A stretch of DNA of 36,993 bases, taken from Cryobacterium luteum. GTDB taxonomy: Bacteria > Actinomycetota > Actinomycetes > Actinomycetales > Microbacteriaceae. The notes beneath the pieces were generated by a model. The model ran no database searches, was not told where the DNA came from, and saw only the letters and a list, made by a program, of their open reading frames with translations. The stretch's first letter is position 1; each line of letters begins with the position of its first letter. The stretch covers positions 1 through 36,993 of the forward strand of contig NZ_FOCN01000023.1 in assembly GCF_900110125.1 (NCBI RefSeq), read 5' to 3'. The translations under genes and the position numbers were made by a program. This document shows positions 22,352 through 30,846 of this stretch, in pieces.

Positions 22352-22948
22352 ATGGGAAGACCGCGTCAGTTCGATGAACGCCAAGCGGTGGCTGATGCAT
22401 GTCAAGTGTTTTGGGCCAAAGGCTTCGACGGTACTTCCACGGCGGATCTCTGCGAGGCTATGGGGCTAAACAGAAGTAGTCTTTACAATACTTTTCTGTC
22501 CAAGGAACAACTTTTCCGGCTGTCATTGGTGCATTACATTGCAGCAACGACAGCTAGGCAAGACAAGTTTCTTGAGGTTCCCGGGAAGAGTGGCCTGGAG
22601 CGTCTCCGAATACTCTTGACGGCCATTGCGGAGGATGAAATTGCCAGCCGTGCCACTGGCAATGGCTTCGGTTGCTTTATTGTCAACACCATCACATCCA
22701 TTGCTGCTCGCAATGCCGAGATTGCCCACCTCATCGATGCCGACCTGCAGAAGCGCATCGCAGCGTTAAGTGCCGCGGTGCAGATTGGGCAAACCGATGG
22801 GTCGATCAACAAAGAGCGGGATCCTCGCGAAACCGCTTGGTATATAACGACTGTCATTTCGGGAATGCGAGTCTCGGCACAATCAGGCGCAAACAAGAGA
22901 ATTCTGGACGCTCTTGCCGAGATCGCGCTCCACGCTCTCGCCAACTAG
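22352..22948 (+). CDS. TetR-family transcriptional regulator
   Basis: This 198-residue protein begins MGRPRQFDERQAVADACQVF and has a TetR helix-turn-helix at about 23-46 (GTSTADLCEAMGLNRSSLYN). The ligand-binding C-terminus (about 80-195) is of the TetR_C type seen in AcrR-like proteins of this opening. It lies between the biosynthetic genes and the MFS exporter. A repressor that releases on binding the product or an intermediate is the expected role. No clear palindrome was found at its own promoter or before the MFS gene. Confidence 0.9.
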   Translation: MGRPRQFDERQAVADACQVFWAKGFDGTSTADLCEAMGLNRSSLYNTFLSKEQLFRLSLVHYIAATTARQDKFLEVPGKSGLERLRILLTAIAEDEIASRATGNGFGCFIVNTITSIAARNAEIAHLIDADLQKRIAALSAAVQIGQTDGSINKERDPRETAWYITTVISGMRVSAQSGANKRILDALAEIALHALAN

Positions 22949-23120
22949 TTTGCACTTCACTGCAGCACTTGTTACCTGACGCGGAAGAGTTCATCTCAAG
23001 CTTCAACCCGGTCACCTAGCAAGCGGAAGTATTGCGATGCTCGTCAATCACTGCCGACTCGCTCATCGTCATTCTGAACTGAACTATTCAATACCCCAAG
23101 TCGCCTAGGAGGAACAACCA

Positions 23121-24314
23121 ATGCCAAAACCCGTTTACCTTATGTCGCTCGGAATCTTCGTGATGGTTTGCAGCGAGCTACTTGTCAGCGGACTAATGCC
23201 GCAGATGTCGAGGGATCTTGGCGCGAGCATCCCAGAGATCGGCTATCTCGTCACTGCGTTCGCCCTGGCGATGGCACTCGGCGGTCCGCCCCTCACCCTT
23301 GCCGTGATGCGTATGAGCACGAAAAGGGCACTGGTCACGCTATTTATAGTCTTCTTGATTGGAAATGGACTAGCCGCGTTGTCGACGTCCTACGGCACGA
23401 TTCTGGCCGGTCGCCTCATCACCGGAGCGGCTTCGGGAGCCTTCTTTGGCGTCGCACTGTCCGCCGTCGCCCAGATTACCGCTCCCGAGGTGCGCGGACG
23501 TGCAACGAGCCTCGCGCTGCAGGGGCTTATGCTCGGCACCGCACTTGGACTGCCGCTGTCAACGCTTATTGGCGGCCAGTTAGGTTGGCGAGCGGCATTC
23601 CTTGCGATCGCCGTCCTGACCGTGATCATCGCTGTCGCGACAATGCTGGCGCTGCCCAATCTGGCGCCAAAGAACGCAGGCGGTCTGCGCGCAGAAATCC
23701 AGGTATTCCGCAGTCCTCGTTTGTGGTTCATCATGGCAACGTCGACGCTCATCATTGGGGCAACCTTCGCCGCTTTTTCGTACTTTGCGCCAATTCTTAC
23801 GGAAGTCACCGGTTTTTCCGAGTCAGTCGTCCCGCTTTTACTGCTTGGATACGGCGCAGCGACCGTGGTCGGCAATATTATTGTTGGTCGACTCGCGCAG
23901 TCGCACACGATCACAGTGATAGTCATCGGCCTGCTGCTCAACATCGTGTTCCTGATCGGCTTTGCGCTCTTCGCCCAGGTTCCGCTACCGGCGATTATCG
24001 GGATGATTGGTATTGGGCTGGTGGGCATTACCTTGAACCCGGCCATGATCACGCGTGTCCAGCTGGCCGGCAATACGGGCGCCCTCGTCAACACCGCGCA
24101 TTCTTCGTTCATCACCTTGGGTGTTGTTGTCGGTTCTTGGCTTGGTGGCTTGGGGATCAGTGCTTCTGGGCTCAGGGCCCCGCTCTGGGTTGGCGCTGGC
24201 CTCGCGGTTCTTGCAATCATTGCGATGGTCCCGGCAGTCCTAGGCAGATCTCGCACCTGTCGGGAGACGGCGGCCGAATCCGGAACTCCTGAACTAGCTG
24301 CCGCCGAAAACTAG
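23121..24314 (+). CDS. MFS transporter, DHA1-type (AraJ/Cmx-like)
   Basis: This 397-residue protein has about 12 hydrophobic segments. The motif-A region between helices 2 and 3 is weak (VMRMSTKRAL), and a motif-C-like AGRLITGAASGAFFGV and GPPLTL follow. It belongs with drug:proton antiporters such as AraJ, YdhP and the chloramphenicol exporters. AGGAGG sits eight bases before the ATG. Its position after the TetR gene and next to the biosynthetic genes points to export of, and self-protection against, the pathway product. Confidence 0.88.
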   Translation: MPKPVYLMSLGIFVMVCSELLVSGLMPQMSRDLGASIPEIGYLVTAFALAMALGGPPLTLAVMRMSTKRALVTLFIVFLIGNGLAALSTSYGTILAGRLITGAASGAFFGVALSAVAQITAPEVRGRATSLALQGLMLGTALGLPLSTLIGGQLGWRAAFLAIAVLTVIIAVATMLALPNLAPKNAGGLRAEIQVFRSPRLWFIMATSTLIIGATFAAFSYFAPILTEVTGFSESVVPLLLLGYGAATVVGNIIVGRLAQSHTITVIVIGLLLNIVFLIGFALFAQVPLPAIIGMIGIGLVGITLNPAMITRVQLAGNTGALVNTAHSSFITLGVVVGSWLGGLGISASGLRAPLWVGAGLAVLAIIAMVPAVLGRSRTCRETAAESGTPELAAAEN

Positions 24315-24491
24315 CTAGTAACAATCCGCATTCTCTCTGGGCACGTATCCAGCGTGCCTGACTCCTGTCAGGACAAGGCGCGATCGCTCGGCATGAATTA
24401 GGGATTCTCGATCCTTCACAGTTCGGGATTATCAGCCAGCAAACTGCGGCTAGGCACCTGCACCAATGACCTTGAACGTGGGAGAACTACC

Positions 24492-25217
24492 GTGCAAAAC
24501 AGTCAGGAAAACCGGGCACACCTAGTTCAGCGCACTAGGCTCGGCCCGACATGCTTTCTTCTCCGCCTCCGTACAACCAGGGGAAATGAAATCCGTGCCG
24601 GTGAAACCATGAGAATACGCATTTCCGAGCATGGACACGAGGAGCGCTCGTCCTATTTCACTGTTCTCAGCTCACGTCCTGGCGGTGAAATCAGTATTCT
24701 GACGCGTGTCAACCGGCGCGGAGGGGTTGCGGATGCTTTGGCTCTTCGATCGGAAGTCGGTGACGCTGCATGGATATCCCAACCATTCCCATCAATTATC
24801 GATCGTTTTAGAAACCTGAGTGGTTCGGTTCTGTGTCTCGTTGCTGGTTTAGGAATATCGATGATTGGTGGAGTCGCGGAGCATAGTCTGACGGTTGACG
24901 CAGATATTGTTTTCTTCGGAAAGCAGGAGGACTGCGCTGCAATTCCTACGACGGCGATTCACCACGCCTATCAGCGGTCGGCTGCCCGGGGGCCCCGAAG
25001 TTTCTATTTATGGAACTCCACGGTGCAGGGGCGCCCGATTGCCGTTGATATCGAACAGATGATCCGTAGACATCGGTATTCAGCGGTGATTGTTTGTGGC
25101 CCAGATGGATTCTGCGACTTTATTTGGTCAGCATGCGGTGAGTTGGGAATTAGCCGCCAACACGAAGAACAAAAATGGGGGATTGCGGCGGTTCTTGACG
25201 AGAACTTGTTGGAGTAA
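24492..25217 (+). CDS. Ferredoxin-NADP reductase-like flavoprotein (flavin reductase or oxygenase reductase)
   Basis: This 241-residue protein has an FAD/FMN-binding barrel (about 8-100, with RSSYFTVLS like the RxY(T/S) flavin motif) and a nucleotide-binding domain (GSVLCLVAGLGISMIGG; then VIVCGPDGFCDFI, the CGP-x-x-F end of the family). There is no C-terminal [2Fe-2S] cysteine cluster of the plant type. It could supply reduced flavin, or electrons, to the acyl-CoA-dehydrogenase-fold protein or the FAD oxidase of the locus. It starts with GTG after GGGAG. It lies 177 bases from the exporter gene and is probably the last gene of the region. Confidence 0.75.
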   Translation: MQNSQENRAHLVQRTRLGPTCFLLRLRTTRGNEIRAGETMRIRISEHGHEERSSYFTVLSSRPGGEISILTRVNRRGGVADALALRSEVGDAAWISQPFPSIIDRFRNLSGSVLCLVAGLGISMIGGVAEHSLTVDADIVFFGKQEDCAAIPTTAIHHAYQRSAARGPRSFYLWNSTVQGRPIAVDIEQMIRRHRYSAVIVCGPDGFCDFIWSACGELGISRQHEEQKWGIAAVLDENLLE

Positions 25218-25533
25218 CCAGTAGAGCCGAGTATTCGCTGATACCTATTCGACTCGATTCATTTGGATTCCGCCGCGGAATATGAACCGGGGCCGCTGCC
25301 GCGATCCAAGCCTGATTGTCGGCGGCCAGGACAAGCGGGGCGCTTTCCGGCCGATGCTATATGCGGTGGCGACGTCTGAGTTACCCAGACTGTCCCGGAC
25401 AGTGTGCCCTCTTCGTAGGGGGTCTACTAAAAATGAGAGATCAACAGCGCCACCGACTAATTGAATATTGGCTTCTGTGGGCTCCACCTGTGGTGCGGGT
25501 GAGCGCCATCGCCGGGTCGGGCGATTGGGGTGG
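25218..25533. other. Stretch without a supported gene
   Basis: I see no gene, RNA or repeat that I can support in these 316 bases. It lies between the biosynthetic locus and a scar of broken genes, so it may be degraded DNA of either side. Confidence 0.5.
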
Positions 25534-25731
25534 GTGGGCACCGATCGGTTCCCGAAAAAGGTTCACCAGCAGGAATTCGCTCTCCTGCGCCCGAGGGACA
25601 TCCAAACGCTCGAAAACGTAAGCATCGACCGCCTTCACCACTAAAGAATCCAACGCCACTGACCGGCTTCGCTTCGATTTCGCCCACGCACCATTGATGT
25701 TATCCCGGCGCACGACATAAATATCTACTGA
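25534..25731 (-). pseudogene. Tyrosine recombinase (phage integrase-type) fragment
   Basis: About 65 residues on the minus strand (IYVVRRDNINGAWAKSKRSR, ALDSLVVKAVDAYVFERL, SEFLLVNLFREPIGA) read like the middle of a transposon- or phage-type tyrosine recombinase: an R-R-D-N...AKS...R-x-V block, then the Y-x-x-x-R helix and a LVNLFR-x-P-x-G block. There is no start, and the active-site Arg/His/Tyr part that should follow is missing. The fragment overlaps the end of the truncated AraC gene in another frame, so a deletion fused the two. Confidence 0.6.
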
Positions 25732-26293
25732 GCCGAGCAGAGCCTACCGACATGTGCTCGGGCAATGTATGCAGTGTCCCGAGCTGCATTAGCTGAATCA
25801 GTGCAGCAATGGTGGATGACGTCGATGCGTCCGCCATCGCGCGCAGGAAGCGTGTGATCTTTGGTTGATGCAGCGGATGTGGACGTTGAAGAGCTCGGCT
25901 GGAGAGGTCGGTGGCTGGATGAAGAAATAGCGCTGCGGCGGGCAGCCAGCGATTCTGGTCTTGATTGTAGTCAGTGTCGAGATATAGGGTGACGGTCTCC
26001 ATCGTGCGGTGTGGTGTTCCGATGTACCAATCGTCCGCCGGCAGGAGCGCTAGCGAACCGGGCAACATCTCGAACTGGCCAGCCTTATGGGCGATCGTAG
26101 AAGAACCGCGCACGAGGTGTACGAGTTTGAGTCCTTCGTATGCCAGTGGATCGGTGACGTTCATGAAAGTCGCCCGGCGCACGACGAGGGGCTGCGACAT
26201 GAATAGGGTGCTGCCCGTGACTCGTGTCACCACACGCGGAGCGCCGGGTGCTCGCGACTGCCCAGGAGAGACGCTTGAGGCAGGTTGATTCAT
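25700..26293 (-). pseudogene. AraC-type regulator lacking its DNA-binding domain
   Basis: This 197-residue frame has an AraC-type cupin ligand-binding half (PLAYEGLKLVHLVRGSSTIA, QFEMLPGSLALLPADDWYIG) and a linker to about residue 180. It then ends in SARLSRYLCRAPG and a stop, where an AraC protein should continue for about 100 residues with two helix-turn-helix motifs. The last residues are encoded by DNA that in another frame belongs to the recombinase fragment. It is therefore almost certainly a deletion product. No good ribosome site precedes the ATG. Confidence 0.65.
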
Positions 26294-26459
26294 GATGAGC
26301 CGCGTTTTGGCGGGGACCGGCTAATTCGCGGCGTCAGATTCGTGGCGTCGCGCGAGACGAGACGGCGAGGAGGGCTCCGCCGTCTGAAGTTCGCAGCACG
26401 GACGAGTGCCTTCTGGTATCGAATAACGGTAGTCAGTGTCCCAGCACCCCAATTGCGGA

Positions 26460-26507
26460 ATACCCCATCGGGGTATAGTGTTGGGTCACACATACCCGGT
26501 ACGGGTA
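26460..26507 (+). promoter_or_regulatory. Tandem CsoR-type copper operators before copZ
   Basis: ATACCCCATCGGGGTAT (26460-26476) has 7-bp arms and a 3-base spacer. TACCCGGTACGGGTA (26493-26507) has 6-bp arms and the same spacer. Centres are 32 bp apart, about three helical turns. This is the GC-rich palindrome class bound by CsoR. TATAGT (26474-26479) overlaps the first site and is the likely -10 box, so binding should repress and copper should release the operon. Confidence 0.75.
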
Positions 26508-26532
26508 CCAGCAAACGGGAAGAGGATACGCG

Positions 26533-26745
26533 ATGGCCACGAACGAATACCAGGTGACGGGCATGACCTGCGGGCACTGCGAGATGTCGATTCGTGAAGA
26601 GGTCGCCGAGATCGCCGGAGTCGAGGACATCCAAGTGAGTGCGCAGACGGGCAAGCTCGTTGTCACGAGCTCCGACTCGGTCGAGGATGGGCAGATTCTG
26701 GCGGCCGTGGCGGAGGCAGGCTACTCGGCGGTGCGGACGGTATGA
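26533..26745 (+). CDS. copZ: CopZ-like copper chaperone
   Basis: This 70-residue protein is a single HMA domain with MTCGHC (C13 and C16), which binds Cu(I) and hands it to a P-type ATPase. AGAGGA precedes the ATG. The stop overlaps the next start by four bases (ATGA). It is the first gene after the tandem copper operators, in line with its role in a copper-induced operon. Confidence 0.92.
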   Translation: MATNEYQVTGMTCGHCEMSIREEVAEIAGVEDIQVSAQTGKLVVTSSDSVEDGQILAAVAEAGYSAVRTV

Positions 26746-27707
26746 ACGCGGGCGCACGGCTTGCTCTGTATGGGCTCGGGTTGGTGGTGGCGTTCGGCGG
26801 TGCATTCAGCCTCGCTGACGCCGTTATCCCCACGAGCGTTGTAAGCAATTGGACGAAAGGCACTGAAATGAACAATCACGATAACGGCCACGATTCCGGC
26901 GCAACCAGCGTCAATGGTTCGACGAGCGCTACTGCGGACAATTTGAAGGGCCTCGCGCTTGGCCTCAACGGATATGTGCTGTCGCCCGTTGAGGCTCCTG
27001 CGGGGATCAGCGAACCCGGCGAGTTAAGCTTCCAGATCCAGGATGCGTCGGGCACACCGGTTACGGAATATACGACCGCACACGATAAGGACCTGCATCT
27101 GATCGTGGCGCGGTCCGATGGCAGTCAGTTCCGTCACGTTCACCCGGTGCTGGATGTATCCACGGGCACATGGTCGTTGCCGTGGGAATGGGCTGCAGCC
27201 GGGAGCTATCGAGTGTTTGCAGACTTCACGCCGGCAGGTGCAGATGCATCCGGTCTGACGCTCACACGCACTGTTCAGGTGGCAGGGGAGTTCGCTCCCG
27301 TGGCACCCCAACCGACACAGGTTGATCAGGTCGGCGGCTTCACGGTTTCCCTCGATGGCGACCTCGTAGCGGGTTCAGCGAGCGAACTCATGCTCACCAT
27401 CACGCGTGATGGTGAGCCGGTTACCGCCCTGGAACCGTATCTGGGTGCGTTCGGTCACCTCGTTGCGTTGCGTGACGGCGACCTCGCGTATCTGCACGTG
27501 CACGCCGAGGGCGAAGAACCCAGAGCCGGTGAGATATCCGGTCCGGAGATCGCGTTCGCAGCCGAGGCCCCGACCGCGGGCCGCTACATGCTGTACCTGG
27601 ATTTCCAGGTCAACGGCCAGGTGCATACCGCCGAGTTCGTGCTCGATGCCACCCACGGCGATGGCGCGCCAGACTCCGAGGGCGAATCACACGAGAACGG
27701 GCACTGA
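26742..27707 (+). CDS. Exported or membrane-anchored copper-associated protein
   Basis: This 321-residue protein has one N-terminal hydrophobic segment (about 7-29: LALYGLGLVVAFGGAFSLAD) acting as signal or anchor. A His/Asn-rich linker (NNHDNGHDSG) and two similar beta-domains follow: about 70-195 with LHLIVARSDGSQFRHVHPVL and about 205-305 with GHLVALRDGDLAYLHVHAEG. The repeated H-x-H and strand pattern suggests a metal-binding immunoglobulin-like domain such as YtkA/FixH types. The His-rich C-terminus supports metal binding. It is translationally coupled to copZ and lies before copA, so it probably handles copper outside the membrane. Confidence 0.78.
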   Translation: MNAGARLALYGLGLVVAFGGAFSLADAVIPTSVVSNWTKGTEMNNHDNGHDSGATSVNGSTSATADNLKGLALGLNGYVLSPVEAPAGISEPGELSFQIQDASGTPVTEYTTAHDKDLHLIVARSDGSQFRHVHPVLDVSTGTWSLPWEWAAAGSYRVFADFTPAGADASGLTLTRTVQVAGEFAPVAPQPTQVDQVGGFTVSLDGDLVAGSASELMLTITRDGEPVTALEPYLGAFGHLVALRDGDLAYLHVHAEGEEPRAGEISGPEIAFAAEAPTAGRYMLYLDFQVNGQVHTAEFVLDATHGDGAPDSEGESHENGH

Positions 27708-27777
27708 TCGTCGAGTCTCGCTTCTGCTGCAGCTGATGGCTGCAGCACTCAGCCACAGCTAAGAGAAGGAATAGTAC

Positions 27778-30048
27778 ATGAGTACATCAGCGCTCCCGAG
27801 TATGGGGACAGGCGTCGAGCTGGAGATCGGCGGGATGACCTGCGCCTCCTGTGCGATGCGGATCGAGAAGAAGTTGAACAAACTCGACGGTGTCATTGCG
27901 ACCGTGAACTACGCGACTGAGAAGGCGAAGGTCACTGTCCCGGACGGGTATGACCCGGCGCTGTTGATCGCCGAGGTCGAGAAGACGGGGTACTCGGCCG
28001 TGATGCCCGCTCCCAAGGGCCAGAAGAAGGACGGTGCAGCCGCCGGTGACGCTGACGACGCGGACCCGGAACTGCTGTCGCTGCGCAATCGGCTGATCGG
28101 CGCGATCGTACTGACCGTGCCCGTGATCGCGATGGCGATGATCCCCGCGTTGCAGTTCACCTACTGGCAGTGGGCCTCGCTCGCGCTGGCTGCTCCCGTG
28201 ATCCTCTGGGCGGCGTGGCCATTCCACAAGGCCGCGTGGACAAACCTCAAGCACGGCGCCGCGACGATGGACACTCTCATCTCCATTGGCACTTCCGCCG
28301 CGTTCCTCTGGTCGCTGTATGCGCTGTTCTTCGGCACCGCCGGCACCCCGGGCATGACACACCCGTTCGAGTTCGCGTTGGCACCCTCCGATGGTGCGGC
28401 GAACATCTACCTCGAGGTGGGCGCTGGTGTGACGATGTTCATCCTCGCCGGTCGGTACTTCGAGAAGCGGTCGAAGAAGCAGGCCGGTGCTGCCTTGCGT
28501 GCACTGCTCGAGCTTGGCGCGAAAGAAGTTGCGGTACTACGCGGTGGGGTCGAGACGAAAATCACTGTTGAGGATCTGCAAGTTGGTGACGAGTTCCTCG
28601 TGCGTCCGGGGGAGAAAATCGCCACCGACGGTGTCGTGGTCTCCGGCACGTCAGCAGTGGACGCATCCATGCTTACCGGTGAAGCGGTCCCGGTCGAGGT
28701 CTCCGAGGGCGACACCGTCACCGGCGCCACGACGAACGTCGGCGGTCGACTCGTGGTCCGTGCGACCCGGATCGGCTCGGACACGCAGCTGGCGCAGATG
28801 GCCCAGCTCGTCGAGGACGCTCAGACCGGAAAGGCCGAGGTGCAGCGCCTCGCCGACAGGATCTCGGGCGTGTTCGTGCCGATCGTGATCGTAATCGCGT
28901 TCGTCGCACTCGGCGGCTGGCTCGGCGCGGGATTCCCCGTGACCGCGGCGTTCACCGCCGCAGTTGCCGTACTCGTGATCGCGTGCCCCTGCGCGTTGGG
29001 CCTGGCAACGCCGACGGCACTGCTGGTCGGCACTGGCCGTGGCGCGCAGATGGGTGTACTCATCAAAGGTCCGGAAGTACTGGAATCCACCCGCAAGATC
29101 GACACCGTCGTGCTCGACAAGACCGGTACGGTCACCACCGGCAAGATGACCCTGGTCGACGTGGTTGTCGAAGCCGGCACCGATCGTACCAAACTGCTGC
29201 GGCTGGCCGGTGCGTTAGAGGATGCCTCGGAGCACCCGATCGCGCAGGCGATTGCCAAGGGTGCAACGCAGGAAGTCGGCGCGCTGCTGACCCCTGAAAG
29301 CTTCGCAAACATCGAAGGCAAGGGCGTGCAGGGCATTATCGATGGCCACGCCGTACTGGTTGGCCGTGATTCGCTGCTCGCCGAGTGGTCTCAGAAACTG
29401 AGCCGTGAACTGACTTCCGCCAAGGCGCGCGCTGAGGGTGAAGGTAAAACCGTGGTCGCGGTGGGCTGGGACGGGCAGGCGCGCGGCCTTCTCGTCGTGG
29501 CCGACACGGTCAAGGCGACCAGCGCCGAGGCGATCGCACAGTTTAAGGCGATCGGGTTGACTCCGATCCTCCTCACAGGAGATAACGAAGCCGTCGCCCG
29601 GCAGATCGCCGCAGAGGTGGGCATCGAGGAGGTCATCGCCGAAGTGCTCCCGAAAGACAAGGTCGACGTGGTCATCCGACTTCAGAAGGAAGGGAGGATC
29701 GTCGCGATGATCGGCGACGGCGTCAACGATGCCCCCGCCCTGGCCCAGGCCGACCTCGGACTTGCCATGGGCACCGGCGCCGACGTCGCGATCGAAGCAT
29801 CCGACATCACCTTGGTGCGCGGCGACCTGCGCAGCGCGGTCGACGCGATCCGCCTGTCCCGCAAGACGCTCGGAACGATCAAGACCAACCTGTTCTGGGC
29901 GTTCGCCTACAACGTCGCGGCGATCCCCGTCGCGGCGCTCGGAATGCTCAACCCCATGCTTGCCGGGGCGGCAATGGCGCTATCCAGCGTCTTCGTCGTC
30001 GGCAACAGCCTGCGCCTGCGCGGGTTCAAAAGCGTCGCTAAGCACTAA
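27778..30048 (+). CDS. copA: Copper-exporting P1B-type ATPase
   Basis: This 756-residue P-type ATPase exports Cu(I). It has one N-terminal HMA domain (MTCASC, C22 and C25), eight predicted membrane helices, an actuator TGE (LTGEAVPVE), the CPC metal site (403-405) in [11 protein letters not shown], the phosphorylated D447 in DKTGT, an SEHPIAQAI nucleotide-binding motif, and GDGVNDAP (646-653). All catalytic motifs are intact and the length is typical. GAAGGA lies before the ATG. It belongs to the copZ operon. Confidence 0.96.
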   Translation: MSTSALPSMGTGVELEIGGMTCASCAMRIEKKLNKLDGVIATVNYATEKAKVTVPDGYDPALLIAEVEKTGYSAVMPAPKGQKKDGAAAGDADDADPELLSLRNRLIGAIVLTVPVIAMAMIPALQFTYWQWASLALAAPVILWAAWPFHKAAWTNLKHGAATMDTLISIGTSAAFLWSLYALFFGTAGTPGMTHPFEFALAPSDGAANIYLEVGAGVTMFILAGRYFEKRSKKQAGAALRALLELGAKEVAVLRGGVETKITVEDLQVGDEFLVRPGEKIATDGVVVSGTSAVDASMLTGEAVPVEVSEGDTVTGATTNVGGRLVVRATRIGSDTQLAQMAQLVEDAQTGKAEVQRLADRISGVFVPIVIVIAFVALGGWLGAGFPVTAAFTAAVAVLVIACPCALGLATPTALLVGTGRGAQMGVLIKGPEVLESTRKIDTVVLDKTGTVTTGKMTLVDVVVEAGTDRTKLLRLAGALEDASEHPIAQAIAKGATQEVGALLTPESFANIEGKGVQGIIDGHAVLVGRDSLLAEWSQKLSRELTSAKARAEGEGKTVVAVGWDGQARGLLVVADTVKATSAEAIAQFKAIGLTPILLTGDNEAVARQIAAEVGIEEVIAEVLPKDKVDVVIRLQKEGRIVAMIGDGVNDAPALAQADLGLAMGTGADVAIEASDITLVRGDLRSAVDAIRLSRKTLGTIKTNLFWAFAYNVAAIPVAALGMLNPMLAGAAMALSSVFVVGNSLRLRGFKSVAKH

Positions 30049-30098
30049 CGCAACCAACCCCACACCACCAACAGAAAATGCGAAAGGAATCACCCAGC

Positions 30099-30374
30099 AT
30101 GACGAACGACCTCGAGGTAACCTCCAGCTGTTGCAGCACCACCGCACCCAACCCCGCCGCGGCAGGAAACGGCCGCGAGAACCTAATGGGCGGCAGCACG
30201 AGCGACGATATGACCACCTGCCCGGTCATGGTCGGCAACCCCGTCAGCAAGAAGGCCGCAGAAGCAGTCGGTCTCTACCGCGACCACGAAAGCGAGCGGT
30301 ACTACTTCTGCTGCGGCGGATGCGGGCCAGCCTTCGACTCAGACCCCACCAAATACGCCGCCAACATGGCATAA
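30099..30374 (+). CDS. YHS-domain metal-binding protein
   Basis: This 91-residue protein has an N-terminal Cys pair (SSCCSTT) and a YHS domain (about 40-88: TCPVM...V...YYFCCGGCGPAFDSDPTKYA). YHS domains bind heavy metals through their cysteines and often follow copper ATPase genes. AAAGGA before the ATG at 30099 sets the start. It lies 51 bases after copA and probably belongs to the same operon. Confidence 0.82.
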   Translation: MTNDLEVTSSCCSTTAPNPAAAGNGRENLMGGSTSDDMTTCPVMVGNPVSKKAAEAVGLYRDHESERYYFCCGGCGPAFDSDPTKYAANMA

Positions 30375-30468
30375 CACACGGACGCGGGGTTCACGGCCCA
30401 CTCTCGCGCGCCGTGAACCTCGCTGACCGGAACGGAACCGAGGACACTGCCCAACCGCCGAGGCACAA

Positions 30469-30786
30469 GTGTCTCCATGCCCAACCAGTCGGCATGACGC
30501 GGCGAACCACGGCTACATCGCCGATAAGAATTTGAACCGCAACCGGCTCAGGCGCTTCGAAGGTCAGGTCCGTGGCTTCGACGGGATGATCGACGAAGAG
30601 CGTTACTGCATTAATATCCTCACGCAGATCTCTGCCATCACCAAGGCCGTCGACAGCGTTGCGCTCGGCCGGTTGGACGACCGTCTTCGCCATTGCGTCC
30701 TCGACGCCGCTGCCGCTGGGCAACAGGTCAGTGAGCTCACGATGGCCGAAGGGTCCGACGCAATCGCCCGACTGGTGCGCTCCTAA
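30469..30786 (+). CDS. CsoR/RcnR-family regulator with Cys-Arg-Cys in place of Cys-His-Cys
   Basis: This 105-residue all-helical DUF156 protein has the family core (NRLRRFEGQVRGFDGMIDEE, YCINILTQISAI, LDDRLRHCVLDA). The Cu(I) ligands of CsoR are Cys-His-Cys. Here C47 and C76 are present, but the His position is R72. Loss of that His with both Cys kept is typical of CstR-type sensors of persulfide or sulfite rather than copper. The GTG start at 30469 is chosen because MSP...GYI-x-DK matches the start of the second CsoR at 35372. It precedes a flavin oxidoreductase and an MFS gene and may regulate them. Confidence 0.85.
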   Translation: MSPCPTSRHDAANHGYIADKNLNRNRLRRFEGQVRGFDGMIDEERYCINILTQISAITKAVDSVALGRLDDRLRHCVLDAAAAGQQVSELTMAEGSDAIARLVRS

Positions 30787-30846
30787 CCCAGGAGCAGCAA
30801 TCAGCACGCCGCAACCGTACTCACCCGAAACCGGAGGACGCAACAC

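Noticed and set aside
23168..24292. Long open frame (374 codons) inside the MFS gene on the same strand
   Set aside because: Its product is rich in Arg, His and Ser with no domain, and it is a frame shadow of the clear MFS transporter.
25245..25541. 98-codon minus-strand frame after the reductase gene
   Set aside because: Its sequence is Pro/Arg-rich with no motif, and the recombinase fragment beside it uses another frame.
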